NCBI RefSeq assembly: GCF_001014615.2
Contig: NZ_LBCQ02000001.1
Span: 310,001 to 374,000 of the forward strand
Source: Aquamicrobium sp. LC103
Lineage (GTDB): Bacteria; Pseudomonadota; Alphaproteobacteria; Rhizobiales; Rhizobiaceae
DNA: 64,000 bases
Direction of reading: 5' to 3'
Below are positions 52,862 through 62,528 of this stretch, in pieces. A model generated the notes under the pieces. That model worked only from the letters and a program-made list of their open reading frames with translations. It ran no database searches and was not told where the DNA came from. The translations under genes were made by a program, and so were the position numbers. Numbering within the stretch: the stretch's first letter is position 1; each line of letters opens with the position of its first letter.

Positions 52862-53272
52862 ATGACCGCATCCGAAACCCCGCACCGGAAACTCCATCCG
52901 GCGAACTGGAAGAAGGCGAGCGGCTACGCCAACGGCGTGCTGGCCGAGGAGCGTCTGGTCTTCCTCGGCGGGCAGATCGGCTGGAACGCCGATCAGGTCT
53001 TCGAGGCAAGGGATCTCGCCTCGCAGACGCGGCAGGTCCTGCAGAACATCGTCGAGGTGCTGGCCGAGGCCGGAGGCAGGCCGGAGCACATCGTGCGCAT
53101 GACCTGGTACGTCGTCGACAAGAAGGACTATCTCGCCAATCTCAAGGGCATCGGCGAGGCCTATCGCGACGTTCTCGGCCGGCATTTTCCGGCGATGACG
53201 ATGGTGCAGGTGGCGGCCCTCATCGAGGACGAGGCGCTGGTCGAGATCGAGGCGACCGCCGTACTGCCCTGA
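52862..53272 (+). CDS. RidA family protein
   Basis: 136 residues, YjgF/YER057c/UK114 fold, usually trimeric. FLGGQIGWNADQVFEARDLA and LVEIEATAVLP fit. RidA-type imine deaminases have an arginine in a P-A-R-S/T motif; here the segment is FPAMTMVQVAALIEDEALVE, methionine at that position, so it belongs to another Rid subgroup and imine deaminase activity is not assured. GGAGG precedes the ATG. As last gene after the transporter it may act on the enamine/imine intermediate of the anthraniloyl-CoA route (inference). Confidence 0.88.
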   Translation: MTASETPHRKLHPANWKKASGYANGVLAEERLVFLGGQIGWNADQVFEARDLASQTRQVLQNIVEVLAEAGGRPEHIVRMTWYVVDKKDYLANLKGIGEAYRDVLGRHFPAMTMVQVAALIEDEALVEIEATAVLP

Positions 53273-53351
53273 CGGGCCGACCCGATCGGGGAACGATCCC
53301 TCGCCCCCCTCGTTGGCAAGCTGTTGCGACAGCCATGCAAGCGAAGGGAAG

Positions 53352-55817
53352 ATGACCTCAGACGGCAGGCCGACAGTATTGATCACGGGCGCGGCGGGAA
53401 GCATAGGCCGCGCCCTTGCCGGGGAGCTCTCCCGCGACCATGCCGTCGTCGGGCTGGACGTCAAGGGCAAGAAGGCCGACTTCCCGCTCATCGAGATCGA
53501 TCTTTCCTCCGCCCGCTCGGTCGAGCAGGCGTTCGGCGAATTCCGCCGCCGGCATGGCGGGCATATCGCCGCCGTGATCCATCTCGCCGCCTATTTCGAC
53601 TTCACCGGCGAGGAGAGCCCGCTCTACGAGAAGGTGAACGTGGAGGGCACGAAAAACCTCCTGCGCGCGCTGCAGGAGTTCGAGGTCGGGCGCTTTATCT
53701 ATTCCGGCACGATGCTGATCCACCGGGCCGGCGCGCCCGGCGAGCGGATCGACGAGGAGACGCCGGTGGCGCCGAAATGGGCCTATCCCATATCCAAGGC
53801 GAAAGCCGAGGAAACGATACGCGCCGAGCACGGAAAGATCCCCTACCTGCTCCTCCATCTCGCCGGCCTCTATGACGACGAGAGCGCCGTGCCGACGCTC
53901 GCCAACCAGATCGCCCGCATCTACGAACGCGACATGAAGAGCAGGCTCTATGCCGGCGACATCGAGGCCGGGCAGTCCTTCATCCATCGGACCGACATGA
54001 TGCGGCTCTTCCGCCTGGCGGTGGAAAAGCGCAACGACCTGCCGGCGGACGCCGTCATTCTCGCCGGCGAGCCGGAGGCCCTGCCCTATGACGAACTTCA
54101 GGACCGGATCGGCGCGCTCGTCCACGGCGAGAAGGTATGGACGACGCTGACGCTGCCGAAGCCGCTCGCCAAGGCCGGCGCGTGGGTGGAGGAGAAGGCC
54201 GAGCCGCTGGTGCCGGACGATTTCGATCGCGGCGAGAAACCTTTCATCCGCCCGTTCATGATCGAGATGGCGGACGACCATTACGCGCTCGACATCACGC
54301 GGGCGCGCCGCCTGCTCGGCTGGGAGCCGCACGAGACCATGACGGCGACGCTGCCCAAGCTCGTCGCCTCGCTCAAGCGCGACCCGCTCGGCTGGTACAG
54401 GCGCAACGGCGTCACGCCGCCCGCCTGGCTCGAGACCGCAGCCGCCGCCGAGGAGCAGCCAGAGGAACTGCGGCGCGCCCATGAGGAGAAGTTCCGGCGC
54501 GAGCATCAGCGGAACCTCTGGGCGCATTTCGCCAATGCCGCGCTCGGCACCTGGCTGATCGTCTCGCCGGCGACGATGGGTTACTCCGGCACGTGGATGG
54601 GCTGGAGCGATGTCGTCTCCGGGCTGGCCCTCTTCGTGCTCGGACTTCTCTCGCTCTCCTGGCGCATGGGCATCGCCCGCTGGGGCGCGGCGGCGGTGGG
54701 CCTGTGGCTGCTCTTCGCGCCGCTCGTCTTCTGGACGCCTTCGGCCGCCGCCTATCTCAACGGGACGCTGGTGGGCACGCTTGCCATCGGCTTCGCCGCG
54801 GCCGTACGCCCGACGCCGGGGATCAGCCCGGCGGCGGAACTGACCGGACCGGACACGCCCCCCGGCTGGAGCTACAATCCCTCCGGCTGGCTACAGCGTG
54901 CGCCGATCATCCTGCTCGCGTTCGTCGGGCTCTATTTCTCGCGCTATCTGGCCGCCTATCAGCTCGGCCATATCGAGAGCGCCTGGGACCCCTTCTTCGG
55001 CGGCACCGTGCCGGACAGGAACGGGACGGAGGACATCGTCACCTCCGCCGTCTCGGAAACCTGGCCGGTGCCGGACGCCGGCGTCGGCGCGCTGGTCTAC
55101 GTGCTGGAGATACTCACTGGCATCACCGGCTCGCGAAGGCGGTGGCGCACCATGCCGTGGCTCGTCACGCTCTTCGGCATATTGATCGTGCCGCTCGGCA
55201 TCGTCTCGGTCGGCTTCATCATCATACAGCCGATCGTGATCGGCACCTGGTGCACGCTCTGCCTCGTGGGTACGGCCGCGATGCTGCTGCAGATCCCCTA
55301 TTCACTCGACGAGCTGGCTGCCACGGGCGAGTTCCTGTTGCGGCGCAAGCGCCAGGGCGCGCCGGTGCTGCGCATCTTCTTCACCGGCGACACCGACGAG
55401 GGCGATGTCGGCCCGACACCGAACACGTTCGAGCGGCCGCCGCGGGCCGTGCTCGCCGATCTCGTCGGCGGCGGCGTCGGAGCGCCCTGGAACCTGCTTG
55501 CCGTCATCACGATCGGCCTGTGGCTGATGTTCACGCGCCTCGCGCTCGGCACGGAGGGCGGCATGGCCGATGCGGATCACGTTATCGGCTCGCTCGTCGT
55601 CACCTTCGGCGTCATCGCGCTCTCCGAAGTCGGCCGGGCCGTCCGCTTCGCCAACATTCCGCTGGGCGCGGCGCTGCTCCTGACGCCGTTCCTGTTCGGC
55701 GCGCCCGCGGCGGCCACCTTCGCGAGCATTCTCTGCGGCACGCTGCTGATCGCGCTCAGCCTGCGGCGCGGGCCGATCGAGAAACGCTGGGGCATGACGG
55801 AAAGGGTGATCGTCTGA
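53352..55817 (+). CDS. NAD-dependent epimerase fused to SPW-repeat and VKOR-like membrane domains
   Basis: 821 residues. Residues 1-340: extended SDR/epimerase with GAAGSIG at 13-19, IHLAAYFDF, and catalytic Y145-x-x-x-K149. Residues about 389-486: SPW-type membrane repeat (ALGTWLIVSPATMGYSGTWM). Residues about 515-660: vitamin K epoxide reductase-like helices with the redox motif C634-T-L-C637 in IGTWCTLCLVG. Residues about 711-814: second SPW-like membrane region. The first VKOR cysteine pair is not present. The epimerase may act on a lipid or quinone-linked substrate at the membrane and the CTLC motif on thiols or quinones; substrate is unknown. ATG at 53352 with GAAGGGA. Stands alone between RidA and agl genes. 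Confidence 0.82.
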   Translation: MTSDGRPTVLITGAAGSIGRALAGELSRDHAVVGLDVKGKKADFPLIEIDLSSARSVEQAFGEFRRRHGGHIAAVIHLAAYFDFTGEESPLYEKVNVEGTKNLLRALQEFEVGRFIYSGTMLIHRAGAPGERIDEETPVAPKWAYPISKAKAEETIRAEHGKIPYLLLHLAGLYDDESAVPTLANQIARIYERDMKSRLYAGDIEAGQSFIHRTDMMRLFRLAVEKRNDLPADAVILAGEPEALPYDELQDRIGALVHGEKVWTTLTLPKPLAKAGAWVEEKAEPLVPDDFDRGEKPFIRPFMIEMADDHYALDITRARRLLGWEPHETMTATLPKLVASLKRDPLGWYRRNGVTPPAWLETAAAAEEQPEELRRAHEEKFRREHQRNLWAHFANAALGTWLIVSPATMGYSGTWMGWSDVVSGLALFVLGLLSLSWRMGIARWGAAAVGLWLLFAPLVFWTPSAAAYLNGTLVGTLAIGFAAAVRPTPGISPAAELTGPDTPPGWSYNPSGWLQRAPIILLAFVGLYFSRYLAAYQLGHIESAWDPFFGGTVPDRNGTEDIVTSAVSETWPVPDAGVGALVYVLEILTGITGSRRRWRTMPWLVTLFGILIVPLGIVSVGFIIIQPIVIGTWCTLCLVGTAAMLLQIPYSLDELAATGEFLLRRKRQGAPVLRIFFTGDTDEGDVGPTPNTFERPPRAVLADLVGGGVGAPWNLLAVITIGLWLMFTRLALGTEGGMADADHVIGSLVVTFGVIALSEVGRAVRFANIPLGAALLLTPFLFGAPAAATFASILCGTLLIALSLRRGPIEKRWGMTERVIV

Positions 55818-55849
55818 CTCCGCATTTCCGGTTGCGCAGGTCTCGCCAA

Positions 55850-55863
55850 TTAAATCGATTGAA
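55850..55863. promoter_or_regulatory. LacI-family operator upstream of aglE
   Basis: TTAAATCGATTGAA, a near-perfect palindrome with central CG that fits the LacI/GalR operator pattern WNNAANCGNTTNNW at every position. It is 9 bp upstream of the -35. The agl operon of Sinorhizobium is controlled by the LacI protein AglR. Confidence 0.65.
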
Positions 55864-55872
55864 CAACTTGGC

Positions 55873-55902
55873 TTGACACTCGTCTTTTCTATTTAGGATG
55901 AT
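55873..55902 (+). promoter_or_regulatory. Promoter of the agl operon
   Basis: TTGACA at 55873-55878, 18-bp spacer, GATGAT at 55897-55902; aglE starts 100 bp downstream. Confidence 0.5.
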
Positions 55903-56001
55903 GACGCCAAGCATATGCGGTGTCGTTCATGCCCGGGCCGGAGCGAATGCGGGAGGTGCGGTTCTTCCGGGATTTCTGAAAAATCGAACGGGAGGAAGAA
56001 C

Positions 56002-57360
56002 ATGAAAACCAAGCTGACGGTCGGTGCGGCGCTCGCGGCGATCGGTCTCTACGCGGTCCCCGCGCAGGCCGAACTCAAATTCGCCCCCGGCGAGGACAGC
56101 CGCTTCACCTGGTCCGATTTCGAGGAGCTCGAGAAGGTCGACCTCAACGGCGAGACGCTGACGGTCTTCGGCCCGTGGCGCGGGGCCGACGAGGACCTGA
56201 TCCAGAGCGTGCTCGAATATTTCCGCGAAGCGACGGGCGCAACCGTCAATTATTCCTCGTCGGAGAATTACGAGCAGCAGATCGTCATCGACACGCAGGC
56301 CGGCAGCCCGCCCAATGTCGCGATCCTGCCGCAGCCCGGCCTGATCCAGGATCTCGCCTCCAAGGGCCTGCTGACGCCGCTCGGCGAGGAGAACGCGCAA
56401 TGGGTGGCGCAGAATTACGGCGCCGGCGAATCCTGGGTCGATCTCGGCACCTACCGCGACAAGGACGGCAACGAGCAGTTCTTCGCCTTTCCCTACAAGG
56501 CCGACGTGAAATCGCTGGTCTGGTACTCGCCCGACAATTTCGAGGAAGCCGGCTACGAGGTGCCGGCGACGATGGAGGAACTGCTGGCGCTGCAGGACCA
56601 GATCGTCGAGGACGGCGGCACGCCCTGGTGCATCGGGCTCGGCTCCGGCGGCGCCACCGGCTGGCCGGCGACCGACTGGGTCGAGGACATCATGCTGCGG
56701 CTGCACGAGCCGTCGGTCTACGACCAGTGGACGACCAACGAGATGCCGTTCGACGACCCGAAAGTGGTGGAAGCCCTCCAGGTCTTCGCCGACATCGCGA
56801 CCAACGACGCCTATGTCAGCGGCGGCGCGGCGGCGGTCGCCGCCACCGATTTCCGCGACAGCCCGAAAGGGCTCTTCGACATTCCGCCGAAATGCTATTT
56901 GCATCACCAGGCCTCGTTCATCCCGTCCTTCTTCCCGGAAGGGACCGAGCTCGGCGTGGACGCCGACTTCTTCTATTTCCCGACCTACGAATCCAAGCCC
57001 GATCTCGGCAAGCCGGTGCTCGGCGCCGGCACGCTCGCCATGATCACGAAGGATTCGAAAGGCGCCCGCGCCTTCATCGACTTCCTCAAGATGCCATTGG
57101 CGCACGAGCTCTGGATGGCGCAGTCGGGCTTCGTCACGCCCTTCAAGAGCGTCAACATCGAGGCCTATGCCAACGACGCGCTGAAGAAGCAGGGCGAGAT
57201 ACTCGCCGAGGCCACCACATTCCGCTTCGACGGCTCGGACCTCATGCCCGGCAAGATCGGCGCCGGCTCGTTCTGGACGGGCATGGTCGATCTCGTCGGC
57301 GGCAAATCGGCCGAGGACGTCGCCAAGGAAGTTCAGTCGAGCTGGGACGCGATAAAATAG
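56002..57360 (+). CDS. aglE: Alpha-glucoside ABC transporter substrate-binding protein
   Basis: 452 residues. Signal peptide MKTKLTVGAALAAIGLYAVP with cleavage after QA near residue 23. Family 1 solute-binding protein: LTVFGPWRGADEDLIQSVLE near residue 53, VWYSPDNFEEAGYEVPATME, and GSGGATGWPATDWVEDIMLR. Matches AglE, which binds sucrose, maltose and trehalose in Sinorhizobium. GGGAGGAAG before the ATG at 56002. Heads the operon aglE-F-G-A-K. Confidence 0.92.
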   Translation: MKTKLTVGAALAAIGLYAVPAQAELKFAPGEDSRFTWSDFEELEKVDLNGETLTVFGPWRGADEDLIQSVLEYFREATGATVNYSSSENYEQQIVIDTQAGSPPNVAILPQPGLIQDLASKGLLTPLGEENAQWVAQNYGAGESWVDLGTYRDKDGNEQFFAFPYKADVKSLVWYSPDNFEEAGYEVPATMEELLALQDQIVEDGGTPWCIGLGSGGATGWPATDWVEDIMLRLHEPSVYDQWTTNEMPFDDPKVVEALQVFADIATNDAYVSGGAAAVAATDFRDSPKGLFDIPPKCYLHHQASFIPSFFPEGTELGVDADFFYFPTYESKPDLGKPVLGAGTLAMITKDSKGARAFIDFLKMPLAHELWMAQSGFVTPFKSVNIEAYANDALKKQGEILAEATTFRFDGSDLMPGKIGAGSFWTGMVDLVGGKSAEDVAKEVQSSWDAIK

Positions 57361-57378
57361 GATCGGACCGAAGCCGTC

Positions 57379-57419
57379 AAAGCGCGACGCGATCCTTCAG
57401 ATTCGCCGACCGCGCTTGA
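57379..57419. repeat. Rhizobial intergenic repeat, partial copy
   Basis: AAAGCGCGACGCGATCCTTC and following AGATTCGCCGACCGCGCTT match the first 40 bp of the element at 14741. Only this 5' part is present, 18 bp after the aglE stop. Confidence 0.7.
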
Positions 57420-57473
57420 ACGAACGCCGGCGCGGCCCGCGCCGTCGAAGCAACGTCCAGGGGAGAGGGAGCG

Positions 57474-58487
57474 ATGACCGGCCAGATTCTGTCCGCGATC
57501 CTGACGGTGGTGCTCGGCGTTGCCGGATGCGTCGCCTATTTCTGGGGCGCGAACCGGCTGCTCGACCTGATCTTTCCCGCGCGCGGGGTGAAAGGGGCCA
57601 CCGCGATCGACAATCTGCGCCGCCAGGGCATGATCCGGCCCTGGCTCTTCCTCGGCCCGGCGCTGCTCGTCCTGACGATCTATCTGATCTATCCCGTCTT
57701 CGAGACGCTGCGGCTTTCCTTCATGGACCGGAGCGGGCAGAACTTCGTCGGGCTGGCGAACTACCAATGGGCCGGGAGCGACCGGGAATTCCGCCAGGCG
57801 ATCTTCAACAACCTCCTGTGGCTCGCCGTGGTGCCGGCCGCCTGCACCTTTCTCGGCCTCGTCATCGCCGTGCTCACCGACCGCATCTGGTGGGGGGCGA
57901 TCGCCAAGAGCCTGATCTTCATGCCGCTCGCCATCTCCTTCGTCGGTGCCAGCGTCATCTGGAAGTTCATCTACGAATATCGCGGCGCCGGCCAGACCCA
58001 GATCGGCGCGCTCAACGCCATCGTCCAGTATTTCGGCGGCACGCCGCAGGTCTGGATCTCGACGCCGTTCTGGAACAATTTCCTCCTGATGGCGATCCTC
58101 ATCTGGATCCAGACCGGCTTCGCCATGGTGATCCTGTCGGCGGCCCTGCGCGGCATTCCCGACGAGACCATCGAGGCGGCGACGATAGACGGCGCGAACG
58201 GTTTCCAGATATTCTGGAAGATCATGGTGCCGCAGATATGGGGAACGATCGCGGTGGTCTGGACGACCATCACCATCCTCGTCCTCAAGGTCTTCGACAT
58301 CGTGCTGACGATGACCAACGGCCAGTGGAACACGATGGTGCTCGCCAATCTGATGTTCGACTGGATGTTCCGCGGCGGCGGCGATTTCGGCCGGGGCGCG
58401 ACGATCGCGATCGTCATCATGCTCGCCGTCGTGCCGATCATGATCTGGAACATCCGCAGCGCGACGCGCGAGAGCGGAGGACACTGA
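57474..58487 (+). CDS. aglF: Alpha-glucoside ABC transporter permease
   Basis: 337 residues. An N-terminal helix and a linker precede six core helices; MalF-type EAA loop PDETIEAATIDGANGFQIFW near residue 230. Start ATG at 57474 with GGGGAGAGGGAG. Partner of AglG; the stop is one base before aglG. Confidence 0.92.
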   Translation: MTGQILSAILTVVLGVAGCVAYFWGANRLLDLIFPARGVKGATAIDNLRRQGMIRPWLFLGPALLVLTIYLIYPVFETLRLSFMDRSGQNFVGLANYQWAGSDREFRQAIFNNLLWLAVVPAACTFLGLVIAVLTDRIWWGAIAKSLIFMPLAISFVGASVIWKFIYEYRGAGQTQIGALNAIVQYFGGTPQVWISTPFWNNFLLMAILIWIQTGFAMVILSAALRGIPDETIEAATIDGANGFQIFWKIMVPQIWGTIAVVWTTITILVLKVFDIVLTMTNGQWNTMVLANLMFDWMFRGGGDFGRGATIAIVIMLAVVPIMIWNIRSATRESGGH

Positions 58488-58488
58488 G

Positions 58489-59643
58489 ATGGCGGCGGCA
58501 GCGGGAAGATCCCCCGGTTCCCGCCTCGGCGTCCATCTCGCCGTGCTCTTCTTCGTCGCGGTCTGGACAGTTCCGACGCTCGGCATCCTCGTCTCGTCGC
58601 TGCGCGACAAGGACCAGATCGCCGCCTCCGGCTGGTGGACGGCGCTGGCGACGTCGGCGCGGAACGATGTCGGGCGGCTGCCGGCCTCCGAGGCGCAGAC
58701 GGAACGCGACGGCAGGTTCGTCATCGCCGGCAATCTCCTCGAGGAAGGCGACAGCCGCCGCATCGTCGCGTTCGGCACGCGTGTCCAGGAGCCGACGAAG
58801 TACGAGGCGGGCGATAACGCGGAGCTCGGCGACGGCGAGACGCTGCGGATCGACGAGGACGGGTCCTTCGAACACATGTCGCCGCGCCCCTTCGAGGGCG
58901 CCCGCGGACAGCGCGTCTATTTCCAGGCGACGACGCCGCCGCGCTTCACCACCGAGAACTACGAAACCGTGCTCTTTTCGGAGGGGATCGGCCGCTCCTT
59001 CATCAATTCGCTGACGGTGACGATCCCTGCGACGATCATCCCGATCCTGATCGCCGCCTTCGCCGCGTACGCGCTGGCCTGGATGAGATTCCCCGGCCGC
59101 GCGATCCTGATCGCCGTCGTCATCGGGCTCCTGGTCGTGCCGCTGCAGATGGCGCTGATACCGCTGCTCAAGCTCTATAACGGCGTCGGCGCCTTCTTCG
59201 GCGTGCCGGCCAAGACCTATCTCGGCATCTGGCTCGCGCATACCGGCTTCGGCCTGCCCTTCGCGATCTACCTGCTGCGCAGCTACATCGCCGACCTGCC
59301 CAAGGAGATCATAGAATCGGCGCGGATCGACGGGGCGAGCGATTTCGAGATATTCGTCAAGATCGTGCTGCCGCTGTCCTTCCCGGTGCTCGCCTCCTTC
59401 GCGATCTTCCAATTCCTGTGGGTATGGAACGATCTGCTCGTCGCGATGGTTTTCCTCGGGTCGGGGGCGAACCAGCTCGTACTCACGGGCAAACTCAACG
59501 CGCTGCTCGGCTCGCACGGCGGCAACTGGGAAATCCTGACGACATCGGCCTTCGTCTCCATCATCGTGCCGCTATTCGTCTTTTTCTCGCTGCAGCGCTA
59601 TTTCGTTCGCGGGCTGCTCGCCGGCTCGGTCAAAGGTGGATAG
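58489..59643 (+). CDS. aglG: Alpha-glucoside ABC transporter permease with large periplasmic loop
   Basis: 384 residues, MalG-type. About 120 extra residues lie between helix 1 (HLAVLFFVAVWTVPTLGILV) and helix 2 (around residue 175), facing the periplasm, typical for AglG and absent in SmoG. EAA loop LPKEIIESARIDGASDFEIF near residue 270. Works with AglF and AglK. Confidence 0.92.
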   Translation: MAAAAGRSPGSRLGVHLAVLFFVAVWTVPTLGILVSSLRDKDQIAASGWWTALATSARNDVGRLPASEAQTERDGRFVIAGNLLEEGDSRRIVAFGTRVQEPTKYEAGDNAELGDGETLRIDEDGSFEHMSPRPFEGARGQRVYFQATTPPRFTTENYETVLFSEGIGRSFINSLTVTIPATIIPILIAAFAAYALAWMRFPGRAILIAVVIGLLVVPLQMALIPLLKLYNGVGAFFGVPAKTYLGIWLAHTGFGLPFAIYLLRSYIADLPKEIIESARIDGASDFEIFVKIVLPLSFPVLASFAIFQFLWVWNDLLVAMVFLGSGANQLVLTGKLNALLGSHGGNWEILTTSAFVSIIVPLFVFFSLQRYFVRGLLAGSVKGG

Positions 59644-59649
59644 GGAAAC

Positions 59650-61320
59650 ATGCAGGCATCGGAAAAGCAGGGCCGCGACAACGCCTCGACTGCAATCGAC
59701 CGCGACTGGTGGCGCGGGGCGGTGATCTACCAGATCTATCCGCGCTCCTTTCAGGATTCGGACGGCGACGGCGTCGGCGATCTGCGCGGCATATTGACGA
59801 GGCTTCCGCACGTCGCCTCGCTCGGCGCAAATGCGGTCTGGATATCGCCCTTCTTCAAATCGCCGATGGCGGACTACGGCTACGACGTGGCAGACTATTG
59901 CGCCGTCGACCCGATGTTCGGCACGCTCGACGATTTCGACGCGGTGATCGCCGAGGCCCACCGGCTCGGGCTGAAGGTGATGATCGACCTAGTGCTGTCG
60001 CATACCTCCGACATGCATCCCTGGTTCAAGGAGAGCCGCGTCTCGCGCGACAATCCGAAGGCCGACTGGTATGTCTGGGCCGACGCGCGCCCCGACGGCA
60101 CTCCGCCCACGAACTGGCTCTCGATCTTCGGCGGCTCGGCATGGCAGTGGGACACGCGCCGCCAGCAATATTACCTGCACAACTTCCTGGCCGAGCAGCC
60201 GGACCTCAACTTCCACAACCGGGAAGTCCAGGATGCGCTCCTCGACGTGACGCGCTTCTGGCTGGAACGCGGCGTGGACGGCTTCCGCCTCGACACGATC
60301 AACTTCTACTTCCACTCCAGGGGGCTGGAGGACAATCCGCCGCTGGCGCCGGAGGCGCGCGACTATTCGACGGCGCCGGCCGTCAATCCCTACAACTACC
60401 AGAGCCACCTCTACGACAAGAGCCGGCCGGAGAACATCGAGTTCCTGCGGCGCTTCCGCGCCGTCCTGGACGAGTTCCCGGCCGCCGCCGCCGTCGGCGA
60501 GGTGGGAGATTCCGAGCGCGGGCTGGAGATCGTCGCCGATTACACGTCCGGCGGCGACCGCATCCACATGTGCTATTCCTTCGACTTCCTGAGCCCCGAC
60601 AAGCCGGGCGCGGCGCGCGTGCGCGCCATTCTCGAAGCTTTCGGACAAGTGGCGAGCGACGGCTGGTCGTGCTGGGCCTTCTCCAATCACGACGTGATGC
60701 GCCATGCGAGCCGCTGGGCCGACAGCGAGGAGGACCGCGCGGCCTATCTGAAGGTGATCTCGGCGCTGCTGATGTCGCTGCGCGGCTCGGTCTGCATCTA
60801 TCAGGGCGAGGAGCTCGGCCTGAGCGAGGCCGACCTCGCCTTCGAGGATCTGCACGATCCCTACGGCATCCGCTTCTGGCCGGAATTCAAGGGGCGCGAC
60901 GGTTGCCGCACGCCGATGGTGTGGGATTCCAACCGCCCCGTCGCCGGCTTCACCTCCGGCAAGCCGTGGCTGCCGGTGCCGTCGGAACACATCACCATGG
61001 CGGCCAACACGCAGACCGGCGACAGGAACTCGCTGCTCGAACATTATCGCCGCATGCTGAAGTTCCGCTCCGAGCATCCCGCGCTGATCAAGGGAAGCAT
61101 CGACTTTCTCGGAACGGAAGGCAACGTCATCGCCTTCACCCGGCGCCACGGCAACGAGGAGATGCTGTGCGTGTTCAATCTGGGGAGCGTCGAGAGCCTG
61201 GTTTCGCTGCGGGACGGAACGTTGCCGGCGCCGCTGGAAGGGCACGGCCTCGGCGGCGAGGCCGACGGCGGAACGATCAGGCTGGGCCCTTACGAAGCCT
61301 GGTTCGGAAGGCTCGGATAA
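59650..61320 (+). CDS. aglA: Alpha-glucosidase (GH13)
   Basis: 556 residues, oligo-1,6-glucosidase/alpha-glucosidase subfamily. Conserved regions: DLVLSHTSDMHPWF, GVDGFRLDTINFYF with nucleophile D215, acid/base E284 in AVGEVGDSERG, and FSNHDVMRH with D348. No signal peptide, so it hydrolyses imported sucrose/maltose-type glucosides in the cytoplasm. Located between the permease and ATPase genes as in Sinorhizobium agl. Confidence 0.94.
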   Translation: MQASEKQGRDNASTAIDRDWWRGAVIYQIYPRSFQDSDGDGVGDLRGILTRLPHVASLGANAVWISPFFKSPMADYGYDVADYCAVDPMFGTLDDFDAVIAEAHRLGLKVMIDLVLSHTSDMHPWFKESRVSRDNPKADWYVWADARPDGTPPTNWLSIFGGSAWQWDTRRQQYYLHNFLAEQPDLNFHNREVQDALLDVTRFWLERGVDGFRLDTINFYFHSRGLEDNPPLAPEARDYSTAPAVNPYNYQSHLYDKSRPENIEFLRRFRAVLDEFPAAAAVGEVGDSERGLEIVADYTSGGDRIHMCYSFDFLSPDKPGAARVRAILEAFGQVASDGWSCWAFSNHDVMRHASRWADSEEDRAAYLKVISALLMSLRGSVCIYQGEELGLSEADLAFEDLHDPYGIRFWPEFKGRDGCRTPMVWDSNRPVAGFTSGKPWLPVPSEHITMAANTQTGDRNSLLEHYRRMLKFRSEHPALIKGSIDFLGTEGNVIAFTRRHGNEEMLCVFNLGSVESLVSLRDGTLPAPLEGHGLGGEADGGTIRLGPYEAWFGRLG

Positions 61321-61353
61321 GAGAAAAAGAAGGGCCGCGAGGGGGAGGAGAGC

Positions 61354-62466
<1,113 letters not shown>

Positions 62467-62500
62467 TCTCGCCGGACCGTTTCAGATTACCACTGAACCC

Positions 62501-62527
62501 CCTTCCCCGCTTCGCAGGGGAGGAGCC
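62501..62527. repeat. Short GC palindrome between aglK and sitD
   Basis: CCTTCCCCGCTTCGCAGGGGAGG, a hairpin identical in its core to part of the repeat at 49122-49145. It lies between two converging stops and may act as a weak transcription end. Confidence 0.6.
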
Positions 62528-62528
62528 T

